Shown here piece by piece: positions 31,144-35,717 of a stretch of 35,717 bases of DNA. Source of the DNA: Chloroflexota bacterium (GTDB taxonomy: Bacteria; Chloroflexota; Anaerolineae; Aggregatilineales; Phototrophicaceae); assembly GCA_011523735.1 (NCBI GenBank), contig WTGB01000077.1, positions 1 through 35,717 on the forward strand. The letters run 5' to 3'. The notes beneath the pieces are model-generated. The model was given only the letters and a program-made list of their open reading frames with translations, had not been told where the DNA came from and ran no database searches. A program made the position numbers and the translations under genes. How positions within the stretch are numbered: the stretch's first letter is position 1; every line of letters begins with the position of its first letter.

Positions 31144-34100
31144 TCATTCCACTTTCAGCACGACTTTACCGAAGCCGGCATTGCTCAGCATGGTATTGAA
31201 CTCGGCCAGGTTCCCATCGACTATGTCACTGAATTTGTCCGCTACGCCATCAATATCGCCCGCGATTTCGTCGAAAGCGCCGTATTCGTAGTCGGCCGGC
31301 TTGTAATCACCCAGGTTGACATTGAAGCTCAAATTGCTCAACTGCGTCGCCAGGCGGTCGCCGTTGTTCATTGCATCGGGCCAGCCCGGGCGCGTATCGG
31401 GGATCATCAGTTCCTTCTCGACCTCGAGCACCTGCTCTTCCAGCGCCTTGGCCGCGTCTCGGATCCCCGCCGCCGATTCCAGGCTTCCCAGCCGCTCCCG
31501 CCAGCCCTTGAGCTGCGCTCGTACATCGCGCATCTGATTGATGACCTTGTGCGTCGCCGAGACCTTGTCGCGAATCCTAATCAGCAGGTCGAATTGCGCT
31601 TGCAAGTCGGCTTGACTCGCTTCGACGCCGGCTTCCTTGATGATCTCAAATGACTGACTGAGCGTATCTTCGCCGACGGTCAGCGCCACGCAGTAAGCGC
31701 CCGGCACGGCGTGCGGTCCCTTGATGAAGCCCTGCTGATTGTCATCCTGCGGGACGACCTTGTGCGCATCGGGATAGCGCAAGTCCCAGACGAAGCGGTT
31801 CCAGCCGGCGTTTGATGGGATGCGCAGTTCCTTAGGACTATCGTCCGTGCGACTTCCCGCCGCTTTCTCCTCCTCGTCGGCATGGATGCTCTTGAAGGTC
31901 TTGACTTCGTTCCCATCGGCGTCGTCGATGCGCAGCGTGATGGCGGCCTCCGGCGCTTCGGACAGGTAGTAGTTGATGACGGCGCCCTTCGGCGGATTCG
32001 TGCCGCTATCGAGATAGGTGTACTTGACGCCGTGCTCGGGCGTCTCTTCCTTGACGTAGGCGGCGACCATGCCCAGCGTGCTCATATACTGCTTGCCATC
32101 GCCGCTGTCGAAGAGCCCTTCGAAGACTTTGGGCAGATGCCGCTCGGTTATGCCCGGCTTCAGCAAATGCGCCGTCTTGTCGGCGATTCCGTCACTGAAC
32201 TGGTGAATTACAGAGACGTCATCCAATAGCCAGAACGACCGCCCATGCGTCGCCACGACCAGATTACTGCCTTTGATCTTCAGGTCGTAGATCGGCGAGA
32301 CCGGCAGATTCAACTGGAAGCGCTGCCAGCTCGCGCCGGCGTCGAAGGAGACATACAAACCGAACTCGGTGCCCAGATAGAGTAAGCCTTCGCGCGCTGG
32401 ATCTTCCCGCACGACGCGGCAGAAATGATCCTCGGCGATGCCATCCACGATCGACGTCCAGCTCGCGCCATAGTCTGTTGTCTTGAAGACGTAGGGCGCG
32501 TAGTCGTCGTTCTTGTAGCGCGTGGCGCTGACGTAAGCCGTGGCTCTGTCATGCGGCGAGGGCTCGATCATCGTGAACATGGCCCACTCGCCCATACCCG
32601 GCGGCGTGATATCAGTCCAATTCTCGCCCCCATCCCGCGTGATATGCAGCAAGCCATCATCGGAGCCAGCCCAGATCACGCCCGGTTCATGCGGCGATTC
32701 CGCCAGTGTATATACCGTGGCGTAATGCTCGGCGCCGACCGCATCGCGATTGATGGGACCACCCGAAGGTTTCAGCGTCTCCGGATCGGCTTTGGTCAAA
32801 TCCGGGCTGATCTCCTGCCAGCTTTGCCCTTCGTCAGTCGTCTTGAGTATCTGATTGCCGCCGATGTAGATGATGCTGCTGTCATGCGGCGAGAAGACGA
32901 TGGGGTAGGTCCAGGCGAAACGATATTTCTCGGCGCCCGCGCCCAAGCCAGTGGAGCTGCGGGGCCAGGTCGATATCAGGCGGATTTGCTGCCTGCGGTG
33001 ATCATAACGCTGCAGGCAGTTGCCGCCGCCAGGCGAACTGCCAATCGCGCCGACATAGACGATATTCGGGTCAGCGGGATCCACAGCGATATAGCCGCTC
33101 TCGCCCGAGCCGATGATGTCGCAGTCCTCCCAGGTGATGGACGAGTAGCGGCTGCGGCTGGGCACGCGCAAGCTCGAATTGTCCTGCTGTGTGCCATAGA
33201 CGTAATAAGGCTCGTTGCTATCGAAATCGAGATGATAGATCTGCGCCGTCGGCTGATTGTATATGCTCGACCAGGACAAGCCGCCGTTCAGCGAGACGCA
33301 GGCGCCGCCGTCATTGCCGTGGATCATCACGCGGTTGTTATCCGGGTTGATCCACAAGTCGTGATCGTCGCCATGCGGCGTGGTGATCTCAGTGAAATTA
33401 TGCCCGCCATCGGTCGATTTCCAGAAGCTGAGGTTGTTGATGTATATCGTGTTCGCATCGACCGGGTCGGCTGTCAAGTGCATATAATACCAGGCGCGGG
33501 AGATGAAGCGGTTGTCCTTGCTGCCCACTACCCAGGTCTCGCCGTAGTCATCGCTGCGGTAGATGCCTCCATCGGGCTGATTCTCGATGATGGCCCAGAC
33601 GCGCCCGGGCTGCGCCGGTGAGGCCGCCAGGCCGATCTTGCCCAACAAGCCCTTGGGCAAACCCTTGTTGCCGCTGATCTTCTCCCAGCTGTCGCCGCCA
33701 TCCATTGAGCGCCAGATGCCGCTGTCCTCGCCGCCGGAGCTGATCTGCCAGAAATTGCGATAAGCCTCCCAAAAAGCCGCGTAGATGATGCGCGGATTAT
33801 TCTTGTCTATCGTGAGGTCGATGGCGCCGGCTTTATCGCTGACGTGCAGGATGTTCTCCCAAGTCGCGCCGCCGTCCTTCGAGCGGTAGACGCCGCGCTC
33901 CGGATTGGTCCCAAAGGCATGCCCAAAAGCGGCCACATAAACCAGATCGGCGTTCTCCGGATGACTCCGAATCTTGGCGATCTGGCGCGTTTCCTTCAAG
34001 CCCAGGTGCTTCCAACTGTGCCCGGCATCGGTGGATTTGTAGAGTCCATCGCCGATGGAGACATCGATGCGGATGGTGGTTTCGCCCGTGCCGGCGTAGA

Positions 34101-34341
34101 TGACGTTGGGGTCGGCCGGCGCCACTTCCAGCGCGCCCACCGACGATGATGTGAAATAGCCATCGCTGATGTTCTCCCAGTACTGGCCCGCGTCAGTCGT
34201 CTTCCAGACGCCGCCGCAGACGCCGCCGAAGTAGAAGGTGTTCATGTCGCGCGGGTCGCCGGCGACAGCGACAACGCGCCCGCCGCGGAAGGGTCCGATG
34301 CAGCGGAATTCGGTTAGTCCGGCGAATTTGGGGTCGGTCAT
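31144..34341 (-). CDS. Sortilin/VPS10-like BNR-repeat beta-propeller protein (glycosyl hydrolase-like)
   Basis: 1065 residues. About ten Asp-box turns (S/TxDxGxxW) are spread over residues 50-690: KTTDAGQYW, KSTDAGHSW, RSKDGGATW, RSMDGGDSW, RSDDYGETW, KSTDGGHNF, KTTDEGQSW, ITRDGGENW, KTTDYGASW, VSFDAGASW. They are often followed by DPxNxxxIYAG-type strands. This matches the VPS10/sortilin-like propellers found in many bacteria. The last 300 residues are a beta-sandwich-like part (AITLRIDDADGNEV, GWNRFVWDLRYP) and a long coiled coil. There is no signal peptide at the assigned ATG, which is odd for this family. Catalytic activity is not shown. Confidence 0.88.
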   Translation of the reverse strand: MTDPKFAGLTEFRCIGPFRGGRVVAVAGDPRDMNTFYFGGVCGGVWKTTDAGQYWENISDGYFTSSSVGALEVAPADPNVIYAGTGETTIRIDVSIGDGLYKSTDAGHSWKHLGLKETRQIAKIRSHPENADLVYVAAFGHAFGTNPERGVYRSKDGGATWENILHVSDKAGAIDLTIDKNNPRIIYAAFWEAYRNFWQISSGGEDSGIWRSMDGGDSWEKISGNKGLPKGLLGKIGLAASPAQPGRVWAIIENQPDGGIYRSDDYGETWVVGSKDNRFISRAWYYMHLTADPVDANTIYINNLSFWKSTDGGHNFTEITTPHGDDHDLWINPDNNRVMIHGNDGGACVSLNGGLSWSSIYNQPTAQIYHLDFDSNEPYYVYGTQQDNSSLRVPSRSRYSSITWEDCDIIGSGESGYIAVDPADPNIVYVGAIGSSPGGGNCLQRYDHRRQQIRLISTWPRSSTGLGAGAEKYRFAWTYPIVFSPHDSSIIYIGGNQILKTTDEGQSWQEISPDLTKADPETLKPSGGPINRDAVGAEHYATVYTLAESPHEPGVIWAGSDDGLLHITRDGGENWTDITPPGMGEWAMFTMIEPSPHDRATAYVSATRYKNDDYAPYVFKTTDYGASWTSIVDGIAEDHFCRVVREDPAREGLLYLGTEFGLYVSFDAGASWQRFQLNLPVSPIYDLKIKGSNLVVATHGRSFWLLDDVSVIHQFSDGIADKTAHLLKPGITERHLPKVFEGLFDSGDGKQYMSTLGMVAAYVKEETPEHGVKYTYLDSGTNPPKGAVINYYLSEAPEAAITLRIDDADGNEVKTFKSIHADEEEKAAGSRTDDSPKELRIPSNAGWNRFVWDLRYPDAHKVVPQDDNQQGFIKGPHAVPGAYCVALTVGEDTLSQSFEIIKEAGVEASQADLQAQFDLLIRIRDKVSATHKVINQMRDVRAQLKGWRERLGSLESAAGIRDAAKALEEQVLEVEKELMIPDTRPGWPDAMNNGDRLATQLSNLSFNVNLGDYKPADYEYGAFDEIAGDIDGVADKFSDIVDGNLAEFNTMLSNAGFGKVVLKVE

Positions 34342-34397
34342 GTGCTTGTCCTTGGTCGATAGATGAGAGCAATAGCGTATTCTAGCGCGGGGATTGT

Positions 34398-34479
34398 GAT
34401 TTCACCACAGAGGAGGTGTCGTAGGTCAGTGTCGACGGTCAGTGTCTACGTGACCTACGCGACCCTCGGTGGTAAAATC
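34398..34479. repeat. Family B palindromic element, full copy
   Basis: GATTTCACCACAGAGG with GTGTCGTAGGTCA on the left and TGACCTACGCGAC with CCTCGGTGGTAAAATC on the right are imperfect inverted arms. The centre holds a 10-base direct repeat (GGTCAGTGTC twice, 3 bases apart). About 82 bp, without transposase. It fills most of the 198-bp gap between the divergent BNR and VapB genes. Same words as 8053-8118 and 14555-14576. Confidence 0.7.
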
Positions 34480-34539
34480 CCCTGCCCGTTCAATTCTCCA
34501 GTTTCAATGGTACAATCGCCTCAAGCGGAGGACCCACCC

Positions 34540-34815
34540 ATGACCATCGACATCCCCGAAGACATCGCGCTGCTCCTGAAACAACTCGCCGAGCAAAATG
34601 ACACCGACATCAGCGACTTGCTGCGAGATATGCTTGAACACTATGCCAGCGATAGCGAGAATGACGATAAGCAGTGGGCGACCTTGGCAGATATGGCGCG
34701 TCATGCGAAGGAATTGAACATGGCGTCTGCTGAACCGGTCGACACCGCTGGGCGCAGCCGTGAGATTCTGAACACCGAATTCGCCGACTATCTCCAGAGC
34801 CGCATTGACAGTTGA
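34540..34815 (+). CDS. VapB-type antitoxin
   Basis: 91 residues. The N-terminal half (IDIPEDIALLLKQLAEQNDTDISDLLRDMLEHY) is a ribbon-helix-helix-like DNA-binding segment; the rest is acidic and would cover the toxin. GGAGG lies 8 bases before ATG 34540. A longer frame from 34363 lacks an SD and includes the repeat. A weak -10-like TACAAT is at 34511-34516. The stop overlaps the TTG start of the PIN toxin by 4 bases (TTGA), the usual vapBC coupling. Confidence 0.8.
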   Translation: MTIDIPEDIALLLKQLAEQNDTDISDLLRDMLEHYASDSENDDKQWATLADMARHAKELNMASAEPVDTAGRSREILNTEFADYLQSRIDS

Positions 34816-35225
34816 CGCTCATCATCGATAGCAGCTTCCTGGTCGCTCTCTACGATGTTGGTGAAGTCCGTCACCAGCGCGCCTATGATTTTGCGGAGCA
34901 TAACTTCGAGGCGATGCTTGTCCCAGATATTGTGCTACCAGAAGTGAACTTCTTGCTCAGGCGCAACTTGGGTTACGCCAATAGTCTGAATTTCTTTGAC
35001 TTCTTCGAAAGTCGATTTGTCTGACTGGTGCCAGTTCTGGTGGGCGATTTGGCGAGAGTGTATGAGATCAGTCAGCAATATGCGGATGCAAGGCTTGATC
35101 TAGTCGACTGCTGCATTATGGCAATCGCCGAACGCCTGAACGTCACCCGAGTCGCGACCTTCGACCGACGCGATTTCAGCGTATTCAAACCGAACCACTG
35201 CGATTATCTCGACCTGCTGCCATAA
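34812..35225 (+). pseudogene. VapC-type PIN-domain toxin interrupted by an in-frame TGA
   Basis: One reading frame from TTG 34812 to 35225 encodes a complete PIN domain except for a TGA at 35022-35024. Before the stop: IIDSSFLVALYD with the first catalytic Asp, LPEVNFLLRR with the Glu. After the stop: LDLVDCCIMAIAERL and TFDRRDFSVF with the two remaining acidic residues. The two halves join without any gap or frame change, at about residue 71 of 137. The toxin would be cut in half and inactive unless the stop is read through or the base is an error. A single-base change such as CGA or GGA to TGA would explain it. Confidence 0.82.
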
Positions 35226-35231
35226 TTTGGT

Positions 35232-35256
35232 CGGCTACCCACCGGATCGCCCCTAC
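35232..35256. repeat. Family A repeat, partial copy
   Basis: CGGCTACCCACCGGATCGCC then CCTACG matches the right arm of the 31050-31124 element with a few changes. It follows the PIN toxin's stop at once; the other arm is missing. Confidence 0.5.
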
Positions 35257-35274
35257 GACCGGCGCGCTGAATCC

Positions 35275-35304
35275 TTGACAAGCCCGCTCCACATCCGTTC
35301 TAAT
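35275..35304 (+). promoter_or_regulatory. Strong sigma70-type promoter of the MoaD/ThiS-like gene
   Basis: Perfect TTGACA (35275-35280), 18-bp spacer, TCTAAT (35299-35304; five of six consensus bases), 29 bases before ATG 35334. So the gene has its own promoter separate from vapBC. Confidence 0.7.
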
Positions 35305-35333
35305 CTAAGCCCAACCACCAACGGAGCAGCACC

Positions 35334-35606
35334 ATGGCGCAAGTCAAATTCACCCCCAACCTCAAACGTTTCTTCCCTGACCTCTGCGACTGCGCGATCG
35401 ACGCCGCCGATGTCGCCGAGATCGTCGCTGCCGTCGACCAACGCTGGCGCGGACTCGCCGACTACATCATTGATGAGCAAGGCGCCCTGCGCAAACACGT
35501 CAACATCTTCGTCGGCGATGAGCTCCTGCGCGACAAGCAGCGCCTCTCCGACAGCGTCTCCGCCGATACCCGCATCTACATTGTCCAAGCCCTATCTGGA
35601 GGCTAA
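35334..35606 (+). CDS. MoaD/ThiS-like ubiquitin-fold sulfur-carrier protein
   Basis: 90 residues of the beta-grasp MoaD/ThiS family. The middle shows DYIIDEQGALRKHVNIFVGD, then the helix/strand end RIYIVQALSGG. It ends exactly in Gly-Gly, the tail that is adenylated and thiocarboxylated in MoaD, ThiS and CysO. No E1-like activating enzyme or MoaE is in the window. GGAG lies 7 bases before the ATG. This kind of protein commonly neighbours BNR-type propellers in bacteria, and one may start just downstream (35695). Confidence 0.82.
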   Translation: MAQVKFTPNLKRFFPDLCDCAIDAADVAEIVAAVDQRWRGLADYIIDEQGALRKHVNIFVGDELLRDKQRLSDSVSADTRIYIVQALSGG

Positions 35607-35652
35607 CAAAGTGAAGATGACTTCAAACATTACGTTCAACATCGTAGAGTCA

Positions 35653-35690
35653 CCCCTCCCTGATGCTTCGGGGAGGGGCTGGGGGAGGGG
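35653..35690 (+). repeat. GC-rich inverted repeat CCCCTCCC/GGGAGGGG with a duplicated right arm
   Basis: CCCCTCCC (35653-35660) can pair with GGGAGGGG at 35671-35678 or with a second copy at 35683-35690. The second copy is also the likely SD of the frame starting at 35695. This kind of element is widespread in environmental genomes; a frame running across it reads SPLPDASGRGWGRG and is not a protein. Confidence 0.6.
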
Positions 35691-35694
35691 TTAG

Positions 35695-35717
35695 ATGCAA
35701 AACAAACTGCTCGTAGG
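35695..35717 (+). CDS. Start of a gene cut by the window end (possible BNR/exo-alpha-sialidase-like protein)
   Basis: ATG followed by seven open codons (MQNKLLVG) to the window end, with GGGAGGGG 4 bases upstream. Many BNR-repeat proteins paired with MoaD/ThiS-like proteins begin with a similar LLV-type first strand, so this is a candidate partner of the preceding gene. Only eight residues are visible and the call is tentative. Confidence 0.35.

Noticed and set aside
32425..33621. 398-residue plus-strand open frame
   Set aside because: Antisense to the BNR gene; Ala/Arg/Ile/Val-rich shadow with no recognisable fold or SD.
35611..35694. 27-codon frame after the MoaD-like gene
   Set aside because: Most of it is the CCCCTCCC/GGGAGGGG repeat, which gives the same meaningless residues wherever it is read.
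1..35717. CRISPR array, tRNA, rRNA, prophage or integrase
   Set aside because: No regularly spaced repeats, no clear tRNA arms and no phage or recombinase genes were seen on reading both strands; a short tRNA could still be missed by eye.

Overview
The window is about 35.7 kb of GC-rich, gene-dense bacterial DNA with short intergenic gaps and frequent Shine-Dalgarno (SD) starts. No rRNA, tRNA, CRISPR array, integrase or transposase was recognised. The gene content is heavy in Gfo/Idh/MocA oxidoreductases, TIM-barrel sugar isomerases, MDR and aldo-keto dehydrogenases, a phytanoyl-CoA-dioxygenase-like enzyme, MFS carriers, a family-5 ABC uptake system, beta-propeller proteins (WD40-like, TolB-like, sortilin/BNR) and toxin-antitoxin cassettes. 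This mix suggests an environmental heterotroph, most likely Chloroflexota (Anaerolineae-like). That is inference from content and style, not from a marker gene.

Layout. 1-114 is a perfect 54-bp foldback at the window edge, probably an assembly or amplification artefact, running into an N-terminally incomplete ankyrin protein. 0.9-4.3 kb holds an MFS carrier and a RidA-family protein (minus strand), a decayed sugar-ABC permease and a zinc-less MDR dehydrogenase (plus). 4.3-7.9 kb is a minus-strand dipeptide/oligopeptide-type ABC operon (binding protein, hairpin, two permeases) without ATPase genes. 8.2-11.8 kb is a tight minus-strand operon: amidohydrolase, Rieske ferredoxin, Gfo/Idh/MocA, zinc dehydrogenase. 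11.8-12.1 kb contains an AT-rich 41-codon gene for a hydrophobic peptide with its own promoter, a possible SD-masking leader hairpin and a strong terminator; it looks like a type I toxin. 12.1-15.7 kb has two small hypotheticals, an orphan ABC substrate-binding protein and a PhyH-type oxygenase.

15.8-16.8 kb holds two tandem mazEF cassettes; one is intact and the other has lost its toxin except for a short remnant. 16.9-21.1 kb has a Gfo/Idh/MocA protein, then a minus-strand pair: a 674-residue protein joining a JAMM-like metalloprotease motif to a degenerate M23-like domain, and a secreted WD40-like propeller. 21.3-29.8 kb is a carbohydrate-acid catabolism region: two xylose-isomerase-like TIM barrels, a 3-hydroxyisobutyrate-dehydrogenase-family enzyme, an aldo/keto reductase, CutC, a PfkB kinase, a class II aldolase, an iron alcohol dehydrogenase and a TolB-like propeller. 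It resembles tetronate (threonate/erythronate) degradation with a PfkB kinase in place of OtnK. 29.8-34.3 kb is an MFS carrier and a 1065-residue BNR/sortilin-like propeller. 34.4-35.7 kb is a VapBC pair whose PIN toxin has an in-frame stop, a MoaD/ThiS-like protein ending in Gly-Gly, and the first codons of another gene.

Two families of short palindromic repeats are scattered between genes: family A (GTAGGGGCGA...TCGCCC type) and family B (TTTACCACCGAG...GTAGACACTG type).
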